NCBI RefSeq assembly: GCF_904849725.1
Contig: NC_058522.1
Coordinates: 336,293,029 to 336,357,028 of the forward strand
DNA: 64,000 bases
Reading direction: 5' to 3'
Source: Hordeum vulgare subsp. vulgare
Lineage: Eukaryota; Streptophyta; Magnoliopsida; Poales; Poaceae
Positions 10,416-21,838 of this stretch are shown piece by piece (the stretch's first letter is position 1; each line of letters starts with the position of its first letter). The translations under genes were made by a program, and so were the position numbers. The notes beneath the pieces are model-generated. The model was not told the origin of the DNA. It did no database searches and worked only from the letters and a program-made list of their open reading frames with translations.

Positions 10416-11178
10416 GCTCAGGCTGTGAGTGGGGGTAACAGTCAGATTATTTCGCCCACTATACAAAGGGGATCTTCTTCCCCATTGGTTATTACTCCTC
10501 CGTTGAGCTCGTGTTCTTCCCCCATTGTTGACCTTCTTAGGGCTTGCTAACTCTCAATCCCTCTAATGATTCTTGCTAGTTCTTGAGGGAAAAGAGAGAG
10601 ATCTAGATCCACATCTCCACCAATCACTTTCTCCTCTATGTGAGGGGAACCCCTTGGATCTTAATCTTGGAGTTCTTTGTGAGCTCCTTGTTCTCCCTCT
10701 CATATTTCTCCATAGCTTTTGTTGTTGTTGAGATATCTGAGTGTGAGGGACTTGACCACTTCGTGTGTTCTTGCCATTGTATTAGTTGCATCGATTTGAG
10801 TTCTCCACGGTGATACGTGGAAGTGAGAAGTTGAGAAGCTTATTACCCTTTGGTACTTGGTACCCCTAGAAGCTTGGTGGTGCCTCGGAGCTCAATCATT
10901 GTGGTGTAAAGCTCCGGGAAAGCGTTGGGGTCTCCAATTAAGTTGTGGAGATTGCCCCGAGCATTTGTGGTCATCTCGAAGCCAGATGCCATTGTGGTGA
11001 AGCTTCTTGGTGTTGTTAGGAGCCTCCAATTAAGTTGTGGAGATTGCCCACCTTGTTTGTATGGGTTTGGTGACGGCCCTCAAGGATCCCTTAGTGGTAA
11101 CACGACATGTTGCATTGTGCGAGGGCGTGAGGAGATTACAGTGGCCTTAGTGGCATCTTGGGGAGCATTGTGCCTCCA

Positions 11179-12692
11179 TGTAGGATCAAAAGTATGTCTA
11201 GAGGGGGTGATTAGACTACTTGAGAAGATAATTTTTTGCCTTTTTCCCAATTTTACTTGAGAGACAGCTACGACAGTTATCACAAGTCAAGTACACCCTA
11301 CACATGCAGTTCTAATAGTATTGCAGAGGAAAGTAAAACATGCAAGTGTAAAGTAGAGGAGTAAGGTAGGGAGATCAAACACATGAGGTTGACATGGGAA
11401 TTTTGGGCATGGTTCCGATAGGTGGCGCTATCGTACGTCCATGTTAGTGGAGACTTCAACCCACGGAGGGTAACAGCTCCGAGAGTCCACGGAGGGCTCC
11501 ACTCACGAAGGGTCCACAAAGAAGCGGCCTTATCTATCCCACCACAGTTTCCGTCCACGGAGGACTAGCCTTATTCACGGTAGATCTTCACGATGTAGGC
11601 GATCTCCTTTCCCTTACAAACATCTTGGTTCAACTCCACAACTCGAAGTAGGAGGCTCCCAAGCGACACATAACCAATCTAGGAGGCACCACCCTCCAAT
11701 ATCTAAGAGATGGGGTAGATCAATGATCTCCTTGCTCTTGTGCTTCTAAAGATAGTCCCCTCAACACAAACCTCTCTCTCATAGAATATGCATGGATAGG
11801 AGAGGTTGATTTGGTGGAAAGCGGTTTGGGGAGGCTAGAGATCAAGTTTCAAATGATAGGATTGGAATATCTTGGTCTCAACACATGAGTAGGCGGTTCT
11901 CTCTCAGAAAATAGATATGGAAATGAAGTCTGTGTTCTGAGTACTTCTCCCACGAATGAGAGGTGGATGAATGGGGTATATATAGGCAACATCCAAAATC
12001 CAACTGCTACACACAAAAGTGCAAACTCAGTGACACCAAAGTGGACAACTCGTGGTACCGATTAGTACAAAGGTGTGAACTTTTGAATCTCGGTGAGACC
12101 AGTATATAGAACTCGGTGGCACCGAAAAGGTGACTAACAGTCAGATGGCCAAACTCGGTGGCACCGATACTCAAACTCGGAAATTCCGATTTTGTGTATC
12201 TTGGCAACAGAATGTTGGTCACATGAACTCGGTAGCATGGATGCAGTTTTGGTTGCACTAATTTTGTGGGAATGGCTAGGGTATTGTTTGAGGTTCAAAC
12301 TCGGTGGGTCCGATATGGCAATGTTGGTGACGCCGAATTTGTATATGTGGAACTTGACAGAGTGGATATGTGGGAAAAATGACTGAGTGTTTTGGTGGAT
12401 AACTTTGAGCATTTGAGCAATCAGCTAATTTTACTACCTCACCCCCTTTTAATAGTATTGGCTTTCCTATAGACTCAAAAGTGATTTATCACAAATATAA
12501 AATGAAGAGTCTTCTAGCTCAAAGCTTGAGCCAATATGATTCCTTTCTTGCATCCAGGGGCATCTCCACATAAACCTTAAGCCATAACATCTTTTAAACT
12601 TTTCTGAAATGTACTTGGAAAACAAGTTAGTCCAATGATGCATATGTTGTGATCAATTATAGAAACCACCCTAGGGAGCAATTGTGCTTTCA
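11179..12692 (-). repeat. 3' LTR of element C
   Basis: 1514 bp, tgtagga...gctttca in plus orientation. It holds a TATA box (11977-11984, minus strand) and, upstream of it in transcription terms, a cluster of TCGGTGGCACCGA-type palindromes (about 12010-12330; exact copies at 12113-12125 and 12155-12167). Confidence 0.9.
11977..11984 (-). promoter_or_regulatory. TATA box in the 3' LTR of C
   Basis: TATATATA in ggggtatatataggc, just downstream of the palindrome cluster on the minus strand. The 5' LTR has the same box at 19771-19778. Confidence 0.6.
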
Positions 12693-12706
12693 ATATCCCC
12701 CTTTTT
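12693..12706 (-). other. Polypurine tract of C
   Basis: On the minus strand aaaaagggggatat directly precedes the 3' LTR. This is the expected plus-strand primer for reverse transcription. Confidence 0.85.
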
Positions 12707-13162
12707 GGTAATTGATAACAACATATAGATCAAAGCTTCGACAAAAGATATAATCAATGATTAGCATCGATGCTTTGAGAAGTATGTGAAAAGAAAGAGC
12801 TCCCCCTAAATTTGTGCATTATTTAAAATTTGCGTTTGAATGCAAATGCACAATCTATTACGATCATGGGTTACTCTTCCATGTCACATACATCTTGGTG
12901 GTGCGTAAAAAGAATAGCAATGCACATGACACCAACAAGATAAGTGAATGATCATCACATGGATAGCTAAAAGATAATATCATAGCATCACACAGGATAA
13001 AGCGTATGATCACACACAGTAAGGATAAATTCATCCAACAACTAAAGTTTTTAAAACCAAACGAGAGCAAATAAAGTCAAAAGCCCTGTCTCACACAAAG
13101 TCTATGATCTATACATTTCTCCCCTTCGGCAACAAGTTACCAAAAAGTTCAAAAGCATAGAA
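12707..13162 (-). other. 3' untranslated region of C
   Basis: AT-rich non-coding DNA between the stop of ORF2 and the polypurine tract. I see nothing else in it. Confidence 0.6.
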
Positions 13163-15230
13163 CTACTCGTCTCTCTGGGCAGCTGATGATGGAGTCGAGA
13201 AAACAACGCCGGTGAAGGCTTCTGCTGACGTCCTTGGAGTTGGAGGAGTTGATACCGAAGGAGCTAGAGCTGGAGCTGGTGCTGAAGGTGCTGAAGCTTG
13301 TGTTGAAGATATGTGTCTTGTCTCCTGAGCCGGAACAGAAACTGCCCAGGGCCTTTTGCTAAACTGTGTAGTAGTGGGAGCAGGAGACTCTTCCTCCTCA
13401 TCATCATCTTCATCTTCATCTTCTGAGCGTGGAATCTCCACAAAATCAACTTCATGTTGAAGCTGTCTGACAATGGTGGTCAACTCACTTAGCTTCACAT
13501 CCATGTTGTGGAACTTTGTCTCCACAACTCTCTCAAGGCTCTTCTGATTTTGCATGATCTCCTGAATGTTCTTCTCCATGCCTTGTACAGTGCTCACTAG
13601 AAATGCCATTTGTTGAGCTTGAGTTCTAAGCTATGGAACTGGAGGTGGCCAATTTATAGTAGCTTCAGCCTGTGCTACCTCTGCTGCCATTCGTGCTATA
13701 GCTGAGTTGGGATCATTGTCATGCATCACAACCTCATTGTCTTCAAATTCTGGCTGAAGAGGTTGATGGGGACGATCAAGTAGATATGCATGCTTGCGTG
13801 CCTTAGCATTGATGAGCATCTGAATATATGGTGCATATCCACATGACCTCTTCTGATCCGCAGCAGTCCTTCGGATAGTTTCAAATATCAAGTCGATCAC
13901 TCTATATCTTGTATGTGAATCAATTAGGTACAACAGGTTGATTGAATATCCTCTGATAATCTTCTCATCTCCTGACTTAGGCATGAGAGTGTATCGCAGT
14001 ATAGTGTTTGTCGTCGGAATTCCAACTTGCAGAAAATACACTGAACCAAACTTGTGACTGGCCAAGTACTGATGTGCAATGGTATTGTATATGTTGGCCA
14101 TGGAGTTGTGATTCTACTTTGCATCTGCATACACATCAACATCTGCTTCTTCCTGCTTGGGTGCACCAATTATAGTAGCCCATTCAGCAATTGTAGCATC
14201 ATATTTGTGACCATGTGTCATCCAAACGAGGAATCTTCATAGAAGTGCACAGTTGCATAGAATTGCATGATTAGCTTGTCATTCCATGGGGTCAACTCCT
14301 TCCCAACAAAATCTTCTATGTCAACTCGCCTGAAGTTCTCTTGAACATGTGGAAAGTAATCTTCATTCTCCTTGATGTATGGATAGTCGACATACCTCAT
14401 ATCACTGACAGCAGGACTCTTGTCAAACAAGACAGTCTCATAAAAATCTTGTTGTTCCTTGGTGTGAAACCTTGGGTCAACAACAGTTCTCCTTCTGACA
14501 GCATATGGATCAGCAGCTTTCCACTTTCTTAAACCAGCATCCTTCCTCTTCTTCATGTCTTCTGCTACAGGATGAGCATCATATGGAGTGGTACATATGG
14601 TCCGAGCTTCCTGAGAACTAGAGCATTCTCATCAGCTTCCTCTTCCTCTGCGACAGGGGCACTGGATGCAGGGCCTTTGCTCTTAGAAGCTGCGGGTATA
14701 TCTCTGGTGGTCTTCTTGGAAGTAGGAGCCTTCTTTGCTTTAGCAGCAGGCTTTGGAGCAGACTTCATTGCATCTCCCATCAACTTCTTCTTCTTGGGAG
14801 GAACTGGGATCTCCTCACGAGCTTCTTCCTCACCTTCTTCTGGGTCTTCAAACATAGAAGTCTTTCTGCCAATAAGATGAATAGTCCTCTTCCTCGGTCT
14901 CTTCACCCCAACCTTCTTTGCAGGTGCTTCCTTGGCAATAGCTTTGACCTTCCTGACATACTCACGTGCTCTCTGTTCAGCAGCACTGGCAGATACTTTC
15001 CTGACAACCTTCTTAGGAGGAGCCTTAGGAGGGGCTGAAGTTTCTTCCGGCTCAAAGTCTGAATCCTACTCATATGAATTTAGCTTTCTCCTTTGCCTAG
15101 TGGCTGCCTTGGGCAAGCCATGGAAACTAGGAGTACCAGGGTCTGAAGCAGTCCTCTATGGACTATTGCTAGCTTCCAAGTCAACACTTGGCTCTCTGGA
15201 ATCATTTTGATTGTCATCTGATCCTGACAT
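13163..15230 (-). pseudogene. Accessory ORF2 of element C
   Basis: About 690 codons from an ATG at 15230, broken by a few stops and frameshifts (near 15157, 15066, 14907, 14560, 14218, 14105 and 13632). The N-terminal third is basic with nuclear-localisation-like clusters (KRPRKR, PPKKKK) and acidic stretches. The middle has DPYAVRRRTVVDPRF, QFYATVHF and an all-helical-looking domain. The C-terminal third has a heptad-like coiled coil (MAFLVSTVQGMEKNIQEI onward) and an Asp/Glu run. The middle shares FYATVHF and flanking pattern with E's accessory ORF. The protein resembles what is annotated as putative plant transposon protein; its role is unknown. The ORF replaces the pol gene and has its own upstream module (15231-16050). 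Confidence 0.65.
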
Positions 15231-16050
15231 ACTGACTGACAAGCACAACAACAAACAACGGAACATGTGAAGTGGATGTAGGGAAGACAGATTGGACGAG
15301 CATCACAAAATTCAGATATTTTTTAAAATTTGAAGTTTGAAACTCAGGGTATGATCTTCTACAGGATGTAAATCGGTGGCACCGAGTTGGCATTTTCAGA
15401 GTCACCGAGAAAACAAACTCGCTTAACAGAAACTTGGCAGTCATTTTCGGTGGCACCGAAAATAGCTGCTCGGTCTCACTGAGTTGCTTCTCAGGCACCC
15501 TAAAACAGAAATCGATGGAACCGATTTTACAAACTCGGTATCACCGAGTTGCATTCTCCGACAGATCAGATATGGAATTCCCTACTTCTCCTATTCGATT
15601 GATTCTATCTGGTGGACAAGAGGTTTGCACAGAGGTGGAAAGAAGAAAAAGTGTCCCAATGCGTAAGAATCAGATGGGGAACGCAAGGGAGATCGAACCG
15701 TACCCTAGCTTGGTGGCGGTTCGGCTACGACGACGACGGGGGGTGGGGGCAGATTGCGTCGATGATGGCAAATCCCAGCGGTGGCGGCGCTCGGGGAGTC
15801 AAGGCGATGAACCGTTTGAAGATAGGAAATCAAAATGTTCGGTCCGCAGGTATATATACCCTTGCGCTATCGGTGTCACCGAGATTGCAAAATCGGTGTC
15901 ACCGAGTTCCTCAACTGTCAGTAGACAGGAAAACTCGGTGGAACCGAGTTGGCGATTCCAGTGGTACCTAGGTGAGAAAACCTGATCAACTTTGGAAAAT
16001 CAATGGCTCCGAGTTTGTGGAGTTAGTCACACCGAGTTTTTCAAAGAGAT
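15231..16050 (-). promoter_or_regulatory. Internal promoter-like module upstream of C ORF2
   Basis: It contains a TATA box (tatatata, 15851-15858) with odd palindromes on both sides: exact TCGGTGGCACCGA at 15373-15385 and 15447-15459, and near copies at about 15510-15556 and 15869-16040. The same 13-mer is in C's LTRs next to their TATA boxes. Between TATA and ORF2 lies a GC-rich then pyrimidine-rich leader, and the ORF starts with a clean ATG. Separate transcription of ORF2 is inferred from this layout. Confidence 0.5.
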
Positions 16051-17580
16051 TTTGGAAGGTAGCCTTTGATGATATGGAACTCCGAGTGCACCTTCACACA
16101 GAGGGATCGACAAGTGCTTGTTCAAGTTTTGTGATGAAGCACGAATAGAACTTGAGATGAGATAGCATAGATAGCTAGAGAAGGGTCCTAGGTATTCTTG
16201 TCCATCCAATTGGCAAAAGATAAAACAAAAGGCAAATAACAACAATTGGATGTCCTTGATTGATTAAATTCATGCATACCAACATGCTCACACAATAAGA
16301 ATGATGATACAAACAAGGTGAACATGCACAAACATCCTAGCACTATCAAGCACTTGGGCGATGACATAGTCATCTATATATGAGTATATTGACTTAGGAG
16401 CCAAGCAAGAATACTTGATCATAGCTAGGTCATACTCATCGTTAAGCACAAGTGGGGTTACCACTTCTACATAAGCATTACTGTGTTCCTATCCTTAGGA
16501 TATGCTTATACTCAAGTCTTAGAGTAAAGCTCCCCCTTGATATGATATCCCCACAAAGAGGGATCAACTAACCTTGGGTTTTGTCGTAGAAGACTTCAAG
16601 TAGGTGAAGTAGTGGTGGATGCTCAATGTTGATGAAGATCAACTTGAGTTGGGAGCAATCCTTGTTGTTTTCATACTCTTCTCACCTTGTTCCTTGCTTA
16701 CCTTTGAGGGAATGTGTTACTCCTTGAACTAATGCATAAGGTTGATGTTGGTTGCATATAGTTCTTGCCAAAATGAATAAGAGTGAATTTCATTGGCAGA
16801 GTCACCCCTCAAGAACTTCTAGTTCTTCATCTTGGGAATCCACACCAAATTGATGGGAATCCTTGGAGTTGTTGTAGCACTTGTTGAGGTAGAGCTAGTA
16901 GTATCCTTGGGAACCCAGCTAGCCTTGGCTTGCGATTCTTCTTCAAATAGGTTAATGTCATCTTGAAGCTTTCCCTTGCCTTTGTGGTCTTGTGGTGGTA
17001 GGCCATCTTGTGAGCTTATTCCTTCGGAAGGAGTGGACTTCTCCTCTTGGGGAACAAAATTGGGAGTGGGATATGGACCTTCTTCCCAAACATCTCCGTT
17101 GACGTTGAAATAGCCAACACCTTGTTTTTTTGATGTCCTCCTTGCTTGCGCACAATTTCCTCGAATTGCTTACTTCCGGCAAGACTCTTGAAGACACCTC
17201 TCTTTATAATTCCTTTCAATAAATCATTTTCTTTCTCAAGTATAACTTGGCTAAGAGAATCGTTAGTGGAATCAATATAGTTACTAGCAACAACATATTG
17301 GATTTAGCTTTAGCATTGATGTTACTAGATCAAGAAACCTTCTTGCCTTTGTTACTAGTGCTCCTAGGCTTATCTCGTGGAACAAAATTAGACAACAGTA
17401 ATCATTTGTCTAGATAAGAAGAACTCTTCTTTCGAAGATCATCATTGATTGCTTTTAAGAACTCATGCTCTTGCTCCAAGTTGAGCTTCTCGAAGTGTAG
17501 CTTCTCATGGGTTCTTGCAAGCTCTCTATGATCTTCTAGGGTAGTCGCATGAGCTAACTTAAGAGTTTTTAATTCTTGAG
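16051..17580 (-). other. C internal region between gag and the promoter-like module
   Basis: The right half still reads as a degraded continuation of gag with charged, probably coiled-coil stretches rich in Glu, Lys and Leu (around 17400-17560). The left half (16051-17000) has no usable frame. No pol motif is found. Confidence 0.45.
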
Positions 17581-18922
17581 TTAGTCCTTCAATCTCTTTC
17601 TTATCATCATCATTCGATTTCTCTTGACTAGCATGATAAATAGCAAGTTCATTTTCAGTGCATTCACTATTTTATCTAGAAGCAATTCATATACTCCTAA
17701 CAAGTCATCCTCATCACTATTGAAATCCAGATACTCGGGGTGTGATACCTTGGGGCCTTTAGCCATGAAGCAGTTTCCGACTCCCTCATTTGGTGAATCA
17801 AATAAGTCGTAGGAGTTGGTGGAAACAAGTGCAATGCCGGTAACACCTTCATCTTGACTATAGTCGGAGTGGGAGTAATAGCCTCTCTCGGAGTGGTGAT
17901 CAGATTTAGAGCCAGAGACCCATTTACCAACATGAGCTTGATGTCTTCTTCTTGAACTTCTTGTGGTGTATTTGTCCTTCTTCTCTGATTCCCTGCTGCT
18001 CCGTGAGTGTCTTCGTTCATACCGATCTTCTCTACTCCTCTCTCTGCGAGGTGACTCGTCTCTTGAGCTTCGTCTTTGAGGTGACTCTTCTCTTCTTTTG
18101 TAGGGATCCGAGCACTCATTTGAGTAGTGTCCGGGCTTCCCACAGTTGTAGCAATTTCGGTCACGACTGGACGAACGCTTCTCATCATGTCTTGAACTTG
18201 ATCTTCAATCTTTGCCGCTACTCTTGTAGAACTTGTTGAAATTTCTGACCATGAGGCTTATCTCTTCATCAGTGACAAGATTGTCTTCTGAAGTAGCGTG
18301 ATCATCACATGAAGCTTTATAAGCTCCGCTTGATTTGTTGTGCAGCTCATCTTTGTCCTTGAGTGACATCTCATGAGCGACAATCCTACCAATGAATTCA
18401 GTTGGCTTGAGGTCTCTGTAATTTGGCATCATTTGGATCAATGTGCACAGTGTGTCATACTTGCCATCAAGAGCTCTAAGTATCTTCTTGATGATGAATT
18501 TGTTGGTCATCTCTTCGCTTCCTAATAAGCCCGCAATCTCATTGGTGATGAGAGCTAGCCTAGAATACATTTCAGCGACTCCTCCACCATCCTTCATCTT
18601 GAACTTGTCAAGTTGACTTTGAAGCACATCCAACTTAGATTCTCTGACAGAATCAGTACCTTCGTGCATATCAACCAAAGTATCCCAAATCTATTTTGCA
18701 TTCTCAAGACGACTGATTTTGTTGAATTCTTTGGGGCAAAGGCAGTTGAAGATGATATCGCAGGCTTGAGCATTGAGTTGCAACATCTTCAGTTCATCAT
18801 GTGTCGCATCACGATCTAGTTCATGCCCTTCTCCAAAGAAGTTACCTTGCACACCAACTAGCAGAATTAGTGCCATCGAAGTAAGGATCTCTACGATGAT
18901 AATTTCCCTCGCTAGATGCCAT
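17581..18922 (-). pseudogene. Copia gag of element C
   Basis: Starts MASSEGNYHRRDPYF at 18922. It has the capsid-like gag domain of plant Copia elements (ENAK, stop, IWDTLVDMHEGTDSVRES around 18700-18640; then MYSRLALITNEI and a helical region), followed by an Arg/Ser/Glu-rich linker. A complete zinc knuckle CYNCGKPGHYSNEC (C-x2-C-x4-H-x4-C) lies near 18155-18110. A stop interrupts the frame near 18694, with frameshifts around 18200 and 17700. Gag packages element RNA into virus-like particles. The ORF sits just after the primer site. Confidence 0.85.
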
Positions 18923-18960
18923 ACTCTCCTAGGTTGCTAACCAATGAAATGGAGAACAAG

Positions 18961-18974
18961 TCTCTGATACCACT
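18961..18974 (-). other. Primer binding site of C
   Basis: The minus-strand read agtggtatcagaga matches the 3' end of initiator tRNA-Met, the standard plant Copia primer. It directly abuts the 5' LTR at 18975. Confidence 0.85.
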
Positions 18975-20488
18975 TGTAGGATCGAAAGTATGTCTAGGGG
19001 GGTGATTAGACTACTTGACAAGATATTTTTTTTCCTTTTCCCAATTTTACTTGAGAGGCAGCTACGACGGTTATCACAAGTCAAGTACACCCTACGCATG
19101 CAGTTATAATAGTATTACACCAGAAAGTAAAACATGCAAGTGTAAAGTAGAGGAGTAAGGTAGGGAGATCAAACGCATGAGGTTGACATGACAATTTTTG
19201 GTATGGTTCCGATAGGTGGCGCTATCGTACGTCCATGTTAGTGGAGACTTCAACCCACGGAGGGTAACGACTGCGAGAGTCCACAGAGGGCTCCACCCAC
19301 GGAGGGTCCACAAAGAAGCGGCCTTGTCTATCCCACCACGACTTTCGTCCACGGAGGACTAGCCTTACTCACGCTAGATCTTCACGAAGTAGGCGATCTC
19401 CTTGCCCTTACAAACATCTTTGTTCAACTCCACAACACGAAGTAGGAGGCTCCCAAGCGACACCTAACCAATCTAGGAGGCACCACCCTCCAAAAGGTAA
19501 TAGATGGGGTAGATCAATGAACTCTTTGCTCTTGTGCTTCTAAAGATAGTCTCCTCAACAAAAATCTCTCTCTCATAGAATATGCATGGGTAGGAGAGGT
19601 TGATTTGGTGGAAAGCGGTTTGGGGAGGCTAGAGATCAAGTTTCAAATGATAGGATTGGACTATCTTGGTCTCAACACATGAGTAGGTGGTTCTCTCTTG
19701 GAAAATAGATATGGAAATGTAGTGTGTGTTCTGAGTGCTTCTCCCACGAATGAGAGGTGGATGAATGGGGTATATATAGGCAGAAGCCAAAATCCAACTT
19801 CTACACACAAAAGTGCAAACTCAGTGACACCGAAGTGGACAACTCGGTGGTACCGATTAGTACAAAGGTGTGAACTTTTGAATCTCGGTGAGACCAATAT
19901 ATAGAACTCGGTGGCACCGAAAAGGTGACTAACGGTCAGATGGCCAAACTCGGTGGCACCGATACTCAAACTTGGAAATTCCGATTTTGTGTATCTTGGC
20001 AACAGAATGTTGGTCACACTGAACTCGGTAGCATGGATGCAGTTTTGGTTGCACTAATTTTGTGGGAATGGCTAGGGTATTGTTTGAGGTTCAAACTCGG
20101 TGGGTCCGATATGGCAATGTTGGTGACGCCGAATTTGTATATGTGGAACTTGACAGAGTGGATATGTGGGAAAAATGACTGAGTGTTTTGGTGGATAACT
20201 TTGAGCATTTGAGCAATCAATTAATTTTACTACCTCACCCCCTTTTAATAGTGTTGGCTTTCCTACAGACTCAAAAGTGATTTATCACAAATATAAAATG
20301 AAGAGTCTTCTAGCTCGAAGCTTGAGCCAATATGATTCCTTTCTTGCATCCAGGGGCATCTCCACATAAATCTTAAGCCATAACATCTTTTAAACTTTTC
20401 TGAAATGTACTTGGAAAACACGTTAGTCCAATGATGCATATGTTGTGATAAATTATGGAAACCACCCTAGGGAGCAATTGTGCTTTAA
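18975..20488 (-). repeat. 5' LTR of element C
   Basis: 1514 bp, the same length as the other LTR. TATA at 19771-19778. Palindromes TCGGTGGCACCGA exact at 19908-19920 and 19950-19962. The terminus reads gctttaa instead of gctttca, a single-base change in the conserved CA end; the TSD ctcca follows. Confidence 0.9.
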
Positions 20489-20823
20489 CTCCACACCGCT
20501 CCAAATGGAGATTAGCATCCGTAAGGGTGTGAACTTCGGGATACATCATCGTCTCCACATGCCTTGGTTATCTCTTACCCGAACCCTTTACTTATGCACT
20601 TTACTTTGTGATAGCCATATTGTTTCTTGTCATATATCTTGATATCACTTAGTTGTTTATCTTGCTTAGCATATGTTGTTGGTGCACATAGGTGAGCCTA
20701 GTTGTTTTAGGTTTTGTGCTTGACAAATTAAACGTTAGTTTTATTCCGCATTTGTTCAAGTCTAAACCGTAACTATTTTAAAGCGCCTATTGACCCCCTC
20801 TAGGCGACATCCACGTCCTTTAA

Positions 20824-21830
20824 CTTTGTGATCTGGGTCAATGAAACCGGGTGGTTGTGCTACATATACTTCTTCTTGTAGAGGACTGTTAAGAAAAGCA
20901 GTCTTCACATCCATTGGGTGTAAAGTAAAACCATTGAAAGCAGGATAAGCAAGTAAAATGTGAATTGATTCAAGACGGGCAACGGGAGCAAAGGTCTCAT
21001 CAAAGTCCAAACCTACAACTTGCGAGTAACCTTGTGCCACTAACCTTGCCTTAGTTTTTGATGATTACGCCATTTTCATCTTGTTTGTTCTTGAAGATAC
21101 ATTTTGTTCCAATGGCATTGTGCTCCTTGGTTGGACTTTTGACTTAAGACCACACTTTATTGCACTCAAAGCTATTCAACTCTTCTTGCATAGCAACAAG
21201 CCAGCCGTGGTCCGTCAATGCATCTTGTGCCTTCAGCGGCACAACACTAGAGACAAAAGAAAAGTGAGCACAAAAGTTTGTCAATTGTTCTTCCGATATC
21301 TTGGTGAGAATTTGGTCAACATCAACACGATCGGCCACATGAGGCATGATGGAGGTTAAGGTTTCACGAGGTTCAACTTTGTTCCCATCATCAACATCTT
21401 CAACATAAGGATCTATAATGTGTGGAGAAAGATTTTCTTCTTCATGCATCATTTGTTGAGGTTCATCATCATCAAAAGGTTCGTCAACATCGACATGTGC
21501 TTGTTCTTGTTCTTGTACTTGATGATGGACTGGTTCTTGTTCTTGATGAACATGTTCTTGTTCTTATACTTGATGGTGAACATCTTATTGTTCTTGAATT
21601 ATGGACTCCACTTTAGGGATGAGATATTGTGGAGATGAAGGTGTAGTAGTTGGTCGATCATGAGTGGTGCTTGTGTCCTCATCTTTACGTTCAAAAGGAA
21701 CATGTTCCATTGGAAGGAGAGCACCTACACCCATGGTCAAGATGTCTTGTGAAGGATCTTCTTCACCTGCATCACTTATATCAACATTTCCTTTAACTAA
21801 AACAAGAATAAAACTATAAGTACTTTGCAA
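20824..21830 (-). pseudogene. Element E integrase-RT linker and RT N-terminus
   Basis: The minus strand shows a repetitive acidic linker with Gln-Glu/His runs (21480-21600, from gttcttgttcttg DNA repeats), then DHGWLVAMQEELNSFE near 21200. RT motifs follow: [20 protein letters not shown] from 21040, [11 protein letters not shown] near 20910 and [11 protein letters not shown] near 20840. The Asp in MDVKTAFL is the first catalytic aspartate of RT. The frame is then cut by LTR D and resumes at 9147. There is a stop near 21144 and one or more frameshifts near 21050. Confidence 0.85.
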
Positions 21831-21838
21831 TAAAATAA

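Larger units (their letters stand above)
11179..20488 (-). mobile_element. Copia element C, complete, non-autonomous, 9.3 kb
   Basis: Two LTRs of exactly 1514 bp (11179-12692 and 18975-20488) are flanked by the TSD ctcca (11174-11178 and 20489-20493). On the minus strand the order is primer site complementary to initiator tRNA-Met (18974-18961), gag (from 18922), a long accessory ORF2 (15230-13163) and a polypurine tract (12706-12693). I find no protease, integrase, reverse transcriptase or RNase H motif in between, so the element must use another element's enzymes. The LTR pair differs at roughly 6 percent of the first 100 bases compared by eye, so insertion is not recent. It splits solo LTR D. 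Confidence 0.9.
9148..20823 (+). mobile_element. Solo LTR D (Copia, Sirevirus-like), split by element C
   Basis: LTR D starts TGTTAGAGCATATT at 9148 and runs to 11178. It resumes at 20489 after element C and ends around the cccctctaggcgaca motif near 20806-20823, about 2.36 kb in all. No internal domain is attached, so it behaves as a solo LTR in E's RT gene. The two ends do not give a convincing 5-bp TSD; the right edge is uncertain by about 15 bp. It holds an array of AGCGGTAGTACCGCT-type palindromes (10198-10415) and a TATA-like tatacaaa at 10460. Otherwise non-coding. Confidence 0.75.
4378..21838 (-). mobile_element. Copia element E (Sirevirus-like relic), fragmented by later insertions
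   Basis: Three blocks of one Copia pol gene are collinear on the minus strand when the insertions are removed: RT N-terminus (20824-21830), RT catalytic core (8590-9147) and RNase H (6515-7083). A spacer and an accessory ORF (4378-5390) follow. Inserted elements are D with C inside it (9148-20823), F1 (7084-8589) and J on the left. Gag, protease and integrase are missing; E is truncated on the right by G near 21838, and no LTR of E is visible. A 3' extra ORF after RNase H is the hallmark of Sirevirus-type Copia elements such as Maximus. The assignment to that lineage is an inference. Confidence 0.7.

Noticed and set aside
9143..20828. A TSD for solo LTR D
   Set aside because: The flanks (cgttt on the left; acttt or tccac on the right, depending on the edge chosen) do not match well enough, so I leave it open.
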